Assembly (NCBI GenBank): GCA_025201765.1
Contig: MU623365.1
Span: forward strand, 1-64,000
Direction of reading: 5' to 3'
Source: Daldinia sp. FL1419
Taxonomy: Eukaryota; Ascomycota; Sordariomycetes; Xylariales; Hypoxylaceae
DNA length: 64,000 nt
The notes beneath the pieces were generated by a model that was given only the letters and a program-made list of their open reading frames with translations, ran no database searches and was not told the origin of the DNA. How positions within the stretch are numbered: the stretch's first letter is position 1; each line of letters begins with the position of its first letter. Below, in pieces: positions 12,561-23,108 of the stretch. The translations under genes and the position numbers were made by a program.

Positions 12561-12987
12561 GAAATAGGGATTCCTTTAGGTTAGTCACTGACCCATTAAA
12601 TATCTAGATGTACCCAATAAAAATGCTTTATTGCGTGCACGGATAACCTTCTTCTTTGAGAATCGATCAAGGCCAGCACAATATCCCTCCTAAAGTCGGG
12701 CATTGATACATTGATACATCACCTCTACATATAGGTGTACGTTCGTTTACTTTGTCATGAGCCATCTGCTGAGCATTTTCATCAATGTGTTGAGGAATTG
12801 AGTTTATAGCGACTAGACTGTTTATTGATCTGTATTGTAAGGTGCTCTCCTATACGCGATATTTCTTCAGTGACACCCACTTAGCTGAATCCCACGCGAA
12901 AGTGACAGGATACTGCAATTTATCATCTCAACCAACTCAATGCATCGTTCTCTAATAGCCTTTCGAACCGCGGCGTCGAATACGCCA
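12561..12987. other. Boundary and 3' flank of the dehydrogenase gene
   Basis: Base composition changes within a few tens of bases from AT-rich repeat to normal sequence. No gene is visible; the right part is probably the 3' UTR of the minus-strand dehydrogenase. Confidence 0.5.
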
Positions 12988-14117
12988 TCATTCACTTAAA
13001 CCTGTTAACTTCAAGCTGATATCCCAGAGTTTCTTCTCGGCAGGGGGGTTGAAAGCTTTCTCATGGTAGCCACCCGCGTAATAAGGCGCATCCGGCGGGG
13101 TTAGCTCAGCTTCGGCAACTTCATCAAGATAAATCCCTCCTTTACCTTCCAACTCCTTCGCTACAGCAGCCCAAACGCTGGTTGCCGCTCCTTGCGCGGG
13201 GTTCTTCAGCATCTTGGCGAGGCCCTCGTCGTCGACAAGGTTTTGAGTGGAAGGCAAGTATCTCGCAAGAGGGGTAAGAATACCTCCCGGATGTAGGCTT
13301 AAAGCTCGCAGGTTTTGAGACTTGTATCTCCGGTCCAGCTCGTTCGCAAAGTAGATGTTGGCAAGCTTAGACTGACCGTAGGATTTGAGCGGATCATACT
13401 CAATCTTTTCAAAGTTGAGGTCGTCGAAGTGGATTTCGCCATAACGGTGAGCGGCGGAAGATACGGATATAACGCGGGAGTTGAACGAAGGGCTTGCGGA
13501 AGCCAGGAGAGCGTCCTTAAGTAGATGGAAGAGGTAGAAGTGACCTGAACCTTGGTTAGTTATCAACTATGCGCAGAATCATAAGCGGTACTTGCCCAAG
13601 TGGTTTGTGCCGAATTGCAACTCGAATCCGTCCTTGGTTTTTCCTTGGGGGCAAGCCATAATTCCTAATACGGGTCAGCTAAGTTCAAGATATACAGTAA
13701 CTACCCCAGAGCTTGAGACAACATACCTGCGTTATTAATCAAGACGTTGAGCTTATTGCCGCTCTTGCGAAGAAATTCTTCCGCTCCGGCTTTGACGCTT
13801 TTCAGCGATGCCAAGTCCATCTCAATGATGTCAACCTTTCCTGGCTTTCCATCTGCCAAAATTTCTTCAACGACCTGCTTTCCTTTGGTGACATCTCGAA
13901 CAGTCATATAGACATCGGCCCCCGTAAGGTGAATAGCTTTCGCCGTCTCCGGTCCGAGTCCTCCAGGAGAGCAACCAGTGACGAGAACAACTCTACCAGC
14001 CCATGCGGGGCTCGAGACAAGACCCTGATCTTCTATAATCTGGACGGCTGTCGGACGCGCATCTCCTGGGCCCTGGTAATTTTTGTGCTGTTCGAGGTAG
14101 GGGGCAAGGCGTGTCAT
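12988..14117 (-). CDS. Short-chain dehydrogenase/reductase (SDR)
   Basis: Three exons (14117-13727, 13664-13596, 13544-12988) give 338 residues, normal for this family. The open frame reaches 14246 only through a GTG, so I chose the first ATG at 14117, which begins MTRLAPYLEQHK. The nucleotide-binding motif TGCSPGGLG (TGxxxGxG) is at about 47-55 and NNAG at 128-131. The catalytic serines are near 182 and the YGQSK box (Y209, K213) follows. The pattern resembles retinol-dehydrogenase or WW-oxidoreductase-like SDRs using NAD(P)(H); the substrate is unknown. Intron 2 (13545-13595) begins GCAAGT and ends AG with a CTAAC branch site, so it is a GC-AG intron. The gene is divergent from the DUF1857 gene at 15179. 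Confidence 0.88.
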
Positions 14118-15178
14118 TTTGTCGCAATAGATGAGATGAGACGATATAAGTTGGGGAAAATAAGAAGACGTAGTGATGTTGTCGATAGCTTCTTTTATGC
14201 TAAGTTGATGGATGACAAATTCGGGGACGGCGTTCGGAGCGGACACTTTTTCGAGCTTTAAGTATCCGAACTTACAAATGCGAAAGAATGATCAACACAT
14301 GCCAATAAAACGAACCTCATTGCCTATTGGTAGCCATTTACGATGCTATTAAATAGTAGCCGCGATTTTTCGTCTAGATTTACGAGGTGGTATCATAGAC
14401 TAACCTAGTGTATGTTCTAGCACCTGCGCGTCGTTCAAAGTTGAGGTACCTAACATTGAGAGGCGCGAAAACCTCATACAAAGGGCCTAAGTTTCGTTTC
14501 ATCTCATCATGTGGCTATAGTCATTCTATAATAGGTACCTTTTTGCTATAGTACATATCTACCTACCTACCTACCTAACCTAGTGTCTACCTAGGTCCTA
14601 GGTACCTGATCGCGCCAACGCTACTGGATTGCGGTGTTGGGTTAGGCTCATTATGGTATCTGGTATATTCTGGGCCAGAATAAACTGGGAAATGTTGATA
14701 CTTAAATATATGGGGACGCACAGGTTCATATAAAATAAGCGTATAGAAGTCCATGGAGATCTATTATACGGAATGGGTCTCAAACCCGGAAACGGGCCGT
14801 GGGTTCATACCGACAATCGCGGACTTTTGTGGGCCCCAGACCGACAACACCGAAGATGAATTAAAAGAATTGATTTGTTAAGCCGACTTATCCAAGTTCC
14901 GACATAATATACTATCTAACCTAATAAGCTGACGTTTCTTATTAGACAATACCCAATCCTCCAGTACTTAAAGAGAACTTCCCCAACGGGTCCGAAGAAG
15001 TAGCGTGGTTGCCAAGAACCCGGGGCGTAAGGACGGATATAAATATCTAACAGCCTTTCTTTTTTTTTTTCAAGTTACACGATCTGACGTCAACGACCTC
15101 ACCCAAAAATCTTCTCTTCATCTCTCGTTCCACTCGTCCAAATTGAAATAAGACCGAAAAAACTCACAGAAAAGAAAA
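14118..15178. promoter_or_regulatory. Divergent intergenic region between SDR and DUF1857 genes
   Basis: It should hold both promoters. A TATAAATA box lies at 15038-15045, followed by a CT-rich tract at about 15053-15070, consistent with the core promoter of the gene starting at 15179. ACCTACCTACCT and CCTAGGTACCT microrepeats occur at about 14,560-14,607. No further gene was recognised. Confidence 0.5.
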
Positions 15179-15751
15179 ATGGTTACCTTCAATCTCGCCT
15201 ACACGGCCCCTATTAACCCCTCCGGGGCTTCACCCGCCCTCACGATCCCCCAAGTCTGGGCGGGTCTACAGCGCAAAGTCCGCCGCGCGCAAGACTTCGT
15301 ACCGATCATTGAGGAGTGCAATGTCCTGTCTGAAGAGACATCGCAGGAAGGAGGAGACTTGAAAATCGTGCGCGAGGTTCGGTTCACGGCGGGTCAGGAG
15401 CCGGATAGCGGAAGCGGGGGTAGGTTCGTCAAAGAGGTTTGCACCCACTACCCGCCATGCCGTGTAGACTTCGGACAGCCGGACGGGAGCAACATCTCGA
15501 ATATCGTTGGCGAAGGACCCGATGGCGAGTTACTTATGACATATGCGTTTGAATGGCGATATCCCAACGTCAAGGAGCGTAGTGAGGAGGCTAAGAAGTT
15601 AGAGGAGAGAAGCTGGAAGGTAAGCATATCTGCCCTATTGCGTTTTTTTCTCAACAGCTAATACAGTTTTATATGTAAGACCGCGAAGATGGCTGTCCAT
15701 GGCACTATTGATACTATACGACGACTAGTCAAGGAGGGCGAGATACAGTGA
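15179..15751 (+). CDS. DUF1857 / AtaL-like SRPBCC-fold protein
   Basis: Two exons (15179-15619, 15680-15751) encode 170 residues. The N-terminal block NLAYTAPINPSG with VWAGLQRKVRRAQDFVP, and the C-terminal MAVHGTIDTIRRLV helix, are typical of the fungal DUF1857/AtaL family. Members have a helix-grip (START/SRPBCC) fold with a hydrophobic pocket, and some act as cyclases or ligand binders in secondary metabolism. No biosynthetic cluster surrounds this gene, so its ligand is unknown. The 60-bp intron has a GTAAGC donor; exon 2 restores the expected family C-terminus, which supports the splice. No signal peptide is seen. Confidence 0.82.
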
Positions 15752-16009
15752 TAAATAACCCCTATTGAGGGTTCCATAAATGACGCAAGTTGCGCTAATT
15801 AGGTACTTTAGTATATTAATATATCCTATATCCCACATATCACTAGGTTAAGTAATAGTTAAGACGACAATCACAACTCATGTTTTCATGTAATTCTCAC
15901 ACTTACCTTTATTTACCCAAGCAAACAGACAGGAAGCACGCACGACAAGATATAAGAACACAAAAGCATTGTGGAGAAGGGCTTCATATTATCCCTACAA
16001 AACCTGACT
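15752..16009. other. 3' flank of the DUF1857 gene
   Basis: Non-coding sequence with AT-rich stretches, probably the 3' UTR. It leads into the 16-bp minisatellite. Confidence 0.4.
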
Positions 16010-16195
16010 TCAGAAATAACTGTGTCTGGAAGCCACTTTCCCTGGGTATCACTCGCTCCGATAATCCTCATCCGTGAAAATCACCATCTCTAAGAATAGC
16101 CGTCCCTGAAAAACATCCGTCCCTGAAAATAACCGTCTCTGAGAGCTATTGCCTCTGAGATCACTTTCCCTAAAAGCCCCTGAAGTCGATATGCC
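16010..16195 (+). repeat. Degenerate 16-bp minisatellite
   Basis: About ten successive units of mostly 16 bp share the pattern AATCACCGTCCCTGAA. Examples are AATAGCCGTCCCTGAA, AAACATCCGTCCCTGAA, AATAACCGTCTCTGAG and ATCACTTTCCCTAAAA. The array sits between the 3' ends of two convergent genes and is not part of a credible reading frame. Confidence 0.7.
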
Positions 16196-16293
16196 TGGAA
16201 AGCTTTTCAATATGCGAGTTAGGTAATACCAATCTCAGCCATATCAAAACGAGATATCAGTATCTCTTCCTCCACTCATCATATCATAAACTC

Positions 16294-17505
16294 TCAATTT
16301 TTGTTGCATAGGCTGAGCAGTGTCACCATCTGGCCTGCGCTTCCTGAAAAGCCGTAACAAGTCGGGTCCTGAAGCCATACAACCTTAGATGATTCAAGGT
16401 AAGGATCCCACGGGTTAGTGTCCTCGTCCCACATCCAGATGGGTCCCTTGCTGATAACCGACTCGCATCGGTCGCGGTCTCCAATGATAAAAAACCAATG
16501 GTGCGGGCCTAGTAGCTGCTTGATCAAGAGTCGTTCATAGTCCAGAGGACTGTAAAAACGGTATTCTGTTAGGATCTCGTCCTTCTTGGGTTGAGGCGGC
16601 AAAGTATCCTTGACGAAGGCGGAGGAATCCTCGACGAGAGGTGTCCAAGCAAGAGGTTTGTTGCCACTCTTCTCCACTTCCTTCCGCTTCATGTCCAGGA
16701 AACCCTCCAAGTGCTCTGCATAGGCATGGAGCTTGTTTAGGGTCCAAGTAAACATGAAGATCTCAAGCGAGATGGCAGCGGGAAGATCCATTGCTTCAGA
16801 CTAGTTAGTGGTAGTCAATCAAAGTGGCAGGATATATATTAACTTACTGGTTTTATGGAAGAAGTGGAGTCTACGCATCAACTCATCTACCATGAACATT
16901 TCCGGCGGCGAGAATGAGCCCCAGAGAGCTTTGACCAGCGGAATAAACATATTGTTTCGTCGTTCCGGCACGCGGAATTTGGTGAGGAAATTGGCCATGA
17001 AGTCAATCGTGTACAATATTCGGCGCTGGCGCGAGATTTCCGTGCGGGTTAGACCTTTACCTCCTAGCTTGAGAGGCATAGGTAGTGGTGTCATATTGTT
17101 GACAACCCAGTCGAGGACGGACTCAATACTCTTGCTGAGTTCGGGTAAGCCTTCGAAAGTGGCCAATTGTAGGGATTCGACGGAGACTGGATTTCTCTGA
17201 GCGTACATTTTGAGGAACTTGAGGCCACCGAAGATGGTGCTAGGTACGTCTGCAAAGTCGACAACGGCGGTGCGGGCTTGGCAAGCGAGGTATGCCATCT
17301 TGACTACGCCAGGATCCTCATCTTTGATGTGCCGGGCGAGAAAGCGGTAGAGGATCACGCTCTCATGTGTGTGGAATATTTGTAGAAGCTTCATGGAAGC
17401 ACGACTGAAGTTCTGAATGGAATTGGTGTCGGGTAGGGACGAAAAGATATGGATGATCAATTCGGAAGGAATCCTATCAAGGGTACTGCACTCCTGCGAA
17501 GCCAT
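16294..17505 (-). CDS. F-box protein
   Basis: Two exons (17505-16848, 16793-16294) encode 385 residues. The longer frame upstream starts only at TTG, so the ATG at 17505 (MASQECSTLDRIP) is used. An F-box is visible at about residues 10-45 (LDRIPSELIIHIFSSLPD, then the hydrophobic helix LLQIF). This suggests a substrate adaptor for an SCF ubiquitin ligase, binding Skp1. The rest has no repeats (no WD40 or LRR) and no name I recognise; it is the variable substrate-binding part of fungal F-box proteins. The 54-bp intron has a GTAAGT donor and a CACTAAC branch site. I took the AAG acceptor because the nearer TAG would introduce a stop. Confidence 0.8.
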
Positions 17506-18263
17506 CGTAATGAGTGCCAAGGGATTGGCGAAGGCTTAATTGCCGTAAAGCAGAAGTGATATTAAAGTGATGGATGGAACGCAGTTGTCTCGAGGCGAGG
17601 ACAGAATGGGGAGAAGATGAAGGCAATATGAAGATAGTATGGAGATGTTTATGGTATCTCTGGTTTTTCTAATGGTTGGAAAGGAGAAGATAAAAAAGGA
17701 ATAGAAGATGGGAGGAGGAAGGAAAAATATGCTAGATTGCAGTAGGTCTGTCGTAGCTATCCATTGAGTAAGGTAGAACTAATCTGTCACTCTGTGACGA
17801 ACCGACCTTCCAATAGCAAAGCTGCGTGCTATGCTATACCTGGCGTTTACAAAATCCAGTCACTCAGTCATCTGCTTGTGCACAGGGCACCTATTAGCCC
17901 CAGCAAGGGACGAAGTTTGTTATTGATACTGAATAACGGACCTACAATCGTAACGACCAAGTGCTTTCAAGTTTACGCCGAGCGCGTAGTTTGTAAACAA
18001 ATCGTACTAGCGAAGGTACGTCACTCAGTACGATACTAGTAAATCTCCTTAATCATCTGGTATAGTCCTGGCGCGTCCGTACAAGTCCAACGCACCAGTA
18101 AACATGCTCTAACTTAGGTCTGTTCTTTCTAAACAGGCTGCTACAGAATATGTAGCCACCTGAGGTACGCATACTATATGAATTTACTAGGGGGCGTAGG
18201 TACGTCACTTATCTAGATATCTTTAATATTTAATCTAGGACCCTTTTACAGTGCCGAATAATA
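17506..18263. other. 5' flank of the F-box gene, non-coding
   Basis: The first part is purine-rich and probably the promoter and 5' UTR of the minus-strand F-box gene. GTACGTCACT-type motifs recur near 18,015 and 18,200. I see no supported gene here. Confidence 0.4.
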
Positions 18264-18500
18264 ATGGAGCCAGGGTTTGCACCTGTGTTTTTTCCGTGGC
18301 TGGGTACGTTACCTATCCATAGTGTGGAATATCGTTTGATTCCTAGAGTGAATAGAACTACCCATGCAAAAGGTGCGTACCTGGATGGGAATATGATCCA
18401 CTGGGAATATCTTACTCGCCCCAGGTTAACGAATGCTATGCCTAAGGCCTCGAGGGCGCCGAAGCCGCCCCCGACTGCGCATCTACTAATGAATTACTGA
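18264..18500 (+). CDS. Possible small ORF or gene fragment, 78 aa
   Basis: An ATG-initiated frame of 78 codons has a protein-like make-up: a hydrophobic start (FAPVFFPWLGTLPIHSVEYR), then a basic, proline-rich second half ending HLLMNY. It is preceded by TTTTACAG, which resembles a splice acceptor, so it could be the last exon of a longer gene or a leftover. I do not recognise the family. It lies alone in about 1.7 kb without another gene, so chance is also possible. Confidence 0.25.
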   Translation: MEPGFAPVFFPWLGTLPIHSVEYRLIPRVNRTTHAKGAYLDGNMIHWEYLTRPRLTNAMPKASRAPKPPPTAHLLMNY

Positions 18501-19245
18501 AAACCAAACTCATGCTTCGGCACTTACGAGCTTTATGTAATTGCGCATAAAAGACATTGATACCTAAAATCCGCGGCGTATTAAAAACGTTGAATAGGAG
18601 TTGAAGTGTTCTTAGGAAGATAGCAATGCTGCCTTGAAATAGGGGCTAAAGGGTGGATAATATACGTTGAATAGCCGAACAATGGATCGGAAATTTAACA
18701 GAATCAAGTGTATTTCCGAGCTAGCATAGAAGTCCGATGATATTTACCTGATAAATGAATAGAAGATATTTTTGTAGGCTGTATCCATTGACCTAAAGCT
18801 GTATACTAAGTAATATGGAGTGTGACATACTGATAGTTCGATTCAGATTTAATGTGGTCAGTATAAGATGATAGGGAATGATGGCGGTATCGAGATGTCG
18901 TCTTTGACATATACGCTTAGGCGTTTGTAGAGAATAGTAGTATAATAGTAGTAAGTTATTGATAATACTATGAGGCGAATTTACAGTAGAATAACGGTTT
19001 GTATTATAGCATATAAACGTTTTCAAGATTTTAGCTGTATTATATAGGAGAAGAAAAGGGGACAGTGTATTGTAAGATTTGATAAAGAGAATGATGTGAT
19101 GAATTCACCCAAGTGTGGATGACTAAGCTTGTGAATAAATAAAAGGGGGAGCAGCAAACAGTGGAATATACTATCGTAATAGATATTACGAGCTGAAGTA
19201 AAAATGCCAATTTGGTGTGTACGGGGACAAGAAATACCACACAAG
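18501..19245. other. Non-coding intergenic sequence
   Basis: No supported gene. The right part, AT-rich near 18,900-19,240, is probably the 3' UTR of the minus-strand oxygenase. Confidence 0.4.
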
Positions 19246-20073
19246 TTATTTCGGCGGCTTCTCAAAATGATGCTCGTACATCAAGTCCAGACGAACAGTA
19301 AACTTCTCCCCGCGTTTAATCTCTTGCCCAGAATGCCATAGCATCCGCTGCTGGAAGACCAATGCCCTGCCAATCTTGGGCCTCACATCGAGAAATAGCT
19401 CTTCTTCGGCCTGTGGCTCGACTTCTCCCTCTTGACCTTCGTTTTTCTTTTTTCTACCCATACCCGCACGGCTCGGCCAGAATCTCGTCTCCCCTCCGGA
19501 GCTGTCGCCGTCCTTGCCCTCTTCAGGCATGTCGCTCAAGTATATCTGACAAGTCAGAAAACTCTTTTCTCCACTACCGGGAGAATACAAGGCATCGCAA
19601 TGCGGCTTAAAGTGATTGCCGGGTCGGTACCGCAGGAAACTGAGCCTGTCATCGGCTCCCCTGAATTTCCAAACTGTCTTCCTGGCTCCCTGACTCGCCT
19701 TAAGGTTTGGCAACCCGGCGATGTGCCCAGCTAGCTCATCACCTTTCCTTAGGGACTTGGCTTCTTCAGGTAGATACAGGGCGAGTCTCTTAGATAGAGC
19801 ATCGGCCCATTCGGGAGAGACGGACAGGATCTGCTCACACTCACGCCATGACTCGCCCTTGTTTAAGGTCTTCCACCCGGAGCCGGCGGATGAGAGGAGA
19901 GCGGTACACTCATCTGCTGTGAGAAGGTTGTCTATGACCATAGCAAAATAAGGACTATAGTGGTCTGCAAGGGGGGTTTGGGAGAAATCAATGCGTGTCG
20001 TGGTTACGGGAGGATCACCAGGTTCATGAGGCTTCAGGAGGGACTCCCTGCCCTGGGGTTCTTGGGACGCCAT
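19246..20073 (-). CDS. 2-oxoglutarate/Fe(II)-dependent oxygenase (prolyl 4-hydroxylase-like)
   Basis: A single exon of 275 residues from the ATG at 20073; the open frame extends further only via TTG. The double-stranded beta-helix metal triad is visible: H158 and D160 in FKPHCDALY, and H247 in MLWHSGQ. The 2OG-binding arginine is R261 in KFTVRLDL. FLRYRPGNHFKPH before the HxD is typical of the P4Hc family. An acidic, lysine-rich insert (about 185-225) separates the two halves. The protein should hydroxylate a protein or small substrate using Fe(II), O2 and 2-oxoglutarate; the target is unknown. There is no signal peptide, so a cytosolic or nuclear location is likely. Confidence 0.87.
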   Translation of the reverse strand: MASQEPQGRESLLKPHEPGDPPVTTTRIDFSQTPLADHYSPYFAMVIDNLLTADECTALLSSAGSGWKTLNKGESWRECEQILSVSPEWADALSKRLALYLPEEAKSLRKGDELAGHIAGLPNLKASQGARKTVWKFRGADDRLSFLRYRPGNHFKPHCDALYSPGSGEKSFLTCQIYLSDMPEEGKDGDSSGGETRFWPSRAGMGRKKKNEGQEGEVEPQAEEELFLDVRPKIGRALVFQQRMLWHSGQEIKRGEKFTVRLDLMYEHHFEKPPK

Positions 20074-21279
20074 CGTGAATGATGTGAATAAGTCTTCATG
20101 ATCGTGAGAGATGATGATGAATTTGCGAAGGCGGCCGAACTCAACTAAGTATTGTAACAAGTCATGGTAGGTTTAAGTTGGTAAGATGGTATTGATTCAT
20201 TATGGGTGATGCGAATGACTTATATATGATTCTGTACGGAGATAAGAACATATAAATAAATGAGATGGGTCTGTCTTGGAAAATGAGTCACAATCATGTT
20301 TGATCGTAAGGTGAAGAAGCAAAGTAATTGCCTATTAGAAACAGATGTACATCTGATTGTCCATGCAGCCGCAGCCATGTGGAATCCACAGCTGTTGGTG
20401 TTGGTGGCTGTGCTGCTGTCAGGCTGTGCAGTGAAAGTCTCAGGCCCCAGCTTTCTTATCCGAATTTGTGGGGTGATTCCTCGAATACATACCTAGGTAG
20501 GTACCTAATCACACCTCTTTTGTACCTGGATGCATACACTAAGTACATAGTACTTTGTAAGGTACCCCCTAAACCAAGGTACATGTACGTACCACAATTG
20601 CATTGTACGGATTGGACCTTGTGAATAGGGAATAGGTATATTTGCTGAAACCGGAGAGGTAGCGAATCTCAAAGGTGGAAGGTACCGATAGCCCCACCAC
20701 TGCGACACCAATAACTTTCGCTTCATCACAAACGCTCGTGCAAAAAAAAAAAAGGCTTTCCTTTGAAGACCAAGACAGAACCAAAAGCCCCCCAAACGTA
20801 GAAATTCCGACTTTTGCCTGGCGCAAAGTCATAATTAAATTCCTTAGACGAAGACGATCCATTGTAAATAATTAAGTTTATCTTGATTATCTACTACCCT
20901 TTGTTATTTTATACCTTCCAAGCATCCTTGTCAAATCATTATTTCTACGACTAGCGATCGGCTGCGACTTGCCCCTCCACCATCCGTTCGCCTATTCCGT
21001 AATATCCTCGATAACCTAAATCGCGACATAACCTTCTCGCCTTCCCAACTGCCATCCTACGAAAAAGGGAAACTGCGCAATACCTACTGTCGCTCGACCT
21101 AAGGATTGCCGTTCTTCCTTCCACCGATACCAAAAAACCTTTTACCTCTTTCGTACTTGGAATATTGCGGCGTAAATCCCGAAGCGCAATTTGGTGAACC
21201 GTACACATTCCCAAATCTAAAGTCTCGACCGTCCTTCTACATCGACTCCATTCTTCCTAGTACAGTTCTCGCATTCAAG
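20074..21279. promoter_or_regulatory. Divergent intergenic region, oxygenase / eIF4E
   Basis: It holds the promoters of two divergent genes. An ACCTAGGTAGGTACCT microrepeat is at 20491-20506. The last ~340 bp before the eIF4E start is pyrimidine-rich and I find no ATG in it, consistent with a long, unobstructed 5' leader for a translation factor. Short frames on both strands look like chance. Confidence 0.45.
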
Positions 21280-22121
21280 ATGTCGGAGCAAGTCGATCTC
21301 ACCACCATCCCTATTTCTCCCGAAGGCGAGAGCCCAAAGGCTGAGGAGCCTGATAGCGGCAAGTTGGTCACTGTCTTCCACGACAAAGACAACTTCAACG
21401 TTAAGCACCCACTCCAGAACAAATGGACCCTATGGTTTACCAAGCCCTCCAGCGGCAAGGTTGGTTTTCTTCTATCTGTATCCTAATTCTAGTATTAATT
21501 TTATGTAGGGAGACAACTGGAATGACCTGCTCAAGGAGGTCATCACGTTCAATTCGGTCGAGGAGTTCTGGGGTATTTATGTAAGTTTTCTTGAGTCTAG
21601 CCTCGTCTAAACGATGCCTAACCGTACTTTAGAACAACATTGCACCGGTTTCCGAATTGGCCTTAAAATCCGACTACCATCTATTCAAGGAGGGTGTCCG
21701 ACCCGAATGGGAAGACCCCCAGAACAAGCATGGTGGTAAATGGTCGTACCAATTCAAGGACAAGCGCAACGTCGACATCAACGACCTATGGCTACACACT
21801 ATGCTAGCTGCGATCGGAGAGACCCTCGAGGAAGAGGACGACGGTGAAGTCATGGGTGTTGTCGTCAACGTCCGTAAGGCTTTCTACCGTATCGGTGTTT
21901 GGACTCGAACCATCGGCAAGAGCATCCCGGGTCGTGGAGATGGTGATGTCTCTGGCGGTAAGGGTCGATCTGTCGAGAAGGGCCAGAAGATTCTGTTAGC
22001 TATCGGCAAACAGTTCAAGGAGATCCTAAAGCTGCCTCCCAACGAAGTCGTCGAGTTCTCCGGCCACACCGATTCCGCCCACAGCGGTAGTACCCGAGCC
22101 AAGGCCAAATTCACAGTCTAA
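21280..22121 (+). CDS. eIF4E: Translation initiation factor eIF4E (mRNA cap-binding protein)
   Basis: Three exons (21280-21459, 21509-21580, 21633-22121) encode 246 residues. It binds the m7G cap of mRNA and recruits eIF4G to start translation. Family marks are HPLQNKWTLWF, then EFWGIYNNIAP, then the cap-binding stretch PEWEDPQNKHGGKW with its paired tryptophans, then LWLHTMLAAIGE. All are in the expected order. The N-terminal ~40 residues are variable and acidic, as in other fungal eIF4E proteins. The introns are 49 and 52 bp with GTTGGT and GTAAGT donors. The gene sits between unrelated housekeeping genes. Confidence 0.96.
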
Positions 22122-23108
22122 GCTGTCACATATAATCTGGACAGGCACGTAGTTTTGACACGAGGAATAGTAGCGCCCAAATGGAAGCAATACCGGAGGA
22201 TGGAGCCGAATACTCTTGCCGGTCGTCCGTCACTGGCTACCGGCACGGGACGAGCAATGATTAGTAAAATTAACGAAAGGTTTTGACTATCGACACAGGT
22301 AGTTAGATTGGCATCAATACCGAACTACATGGTCCTCAACCAACTGGCGCTGGGTGGTGAGCAACGGAAGAATCGAGTAGGGATTGCTCACGACTTATTA
22401 TGGTTTTTCTATCCATGTAGCGCTGTTGGCATTTTCTTTCCCGCAGATAGAATGCAATATCATACAAATATATTAAGAACCAAACCCACGGTAGCAATCA
22501 GACGTGTGATTTGACGTCAAGCTGACTGATCGACCAACATTCACAACTACCTCATATGCCATCATACAGATTTAAGTGGTAACCAAGGAATAGTGAATAT
22601 AAATAGGTGTCTGTCCTAAGGTGGCGAGCGAGCCGCGTTGATTCTAACTCTACCAATAGAGAGACGGGCCGTCTCGAAAACGACTAGAGGGGGAAAGGAA
22701 AGAATTCCCTATGTACAAATAGGTCGTCGGGGAGGACACAAGATATAGACATGAAATTCCCGCATAAACTCGAGAAAATCCCAACACCCACCCAATCGCA
22801 CGTGCAGTAGCACGCTGCCGCGTTTCATTTCGTCCCTTCGTCCCAATCCGGTTCCTCATTCAGCTGTTTGGGCCAGCTGGTTAGTTTATATTTTCTTCGC
22901 GTGTTGAATCAGGCTTCATATTCTCTTTTCGGCAATAGGGTTGTGAGCCTGCCTCCTTGCTTTTGCCCAGGTCTTCCTAGGATATTGATACTACATAACC
23001 CTAAGGCTGAATACACGCAATGTGTATCGCGGTATTAGATCCAAAATATCGAGGGAATGCCGCCCCTCTCCCACCTGTCTATCCAGCGTGTCGCATCGCA
23101 TTACTTCT
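22122..23108. other. Intergenic region between convergent eIF4E and synthetase genes
   Basis: Both flanking genes end here, so most of it is 3' UTR and spacer. No gene, repeat or RNA gene was recognised. Confidence 0.45.

Noticed and set aside
13713..14261. 182-codon plus-strand frame
   Set aside because: Antisense shadow of the SDR exon, which has all family motifs on the minus strand.
17764..18039. 91-codon plus-strand frame
   Set aside because: No family pattern, no splice partner, and unstructured composition in a non-coding spacer.
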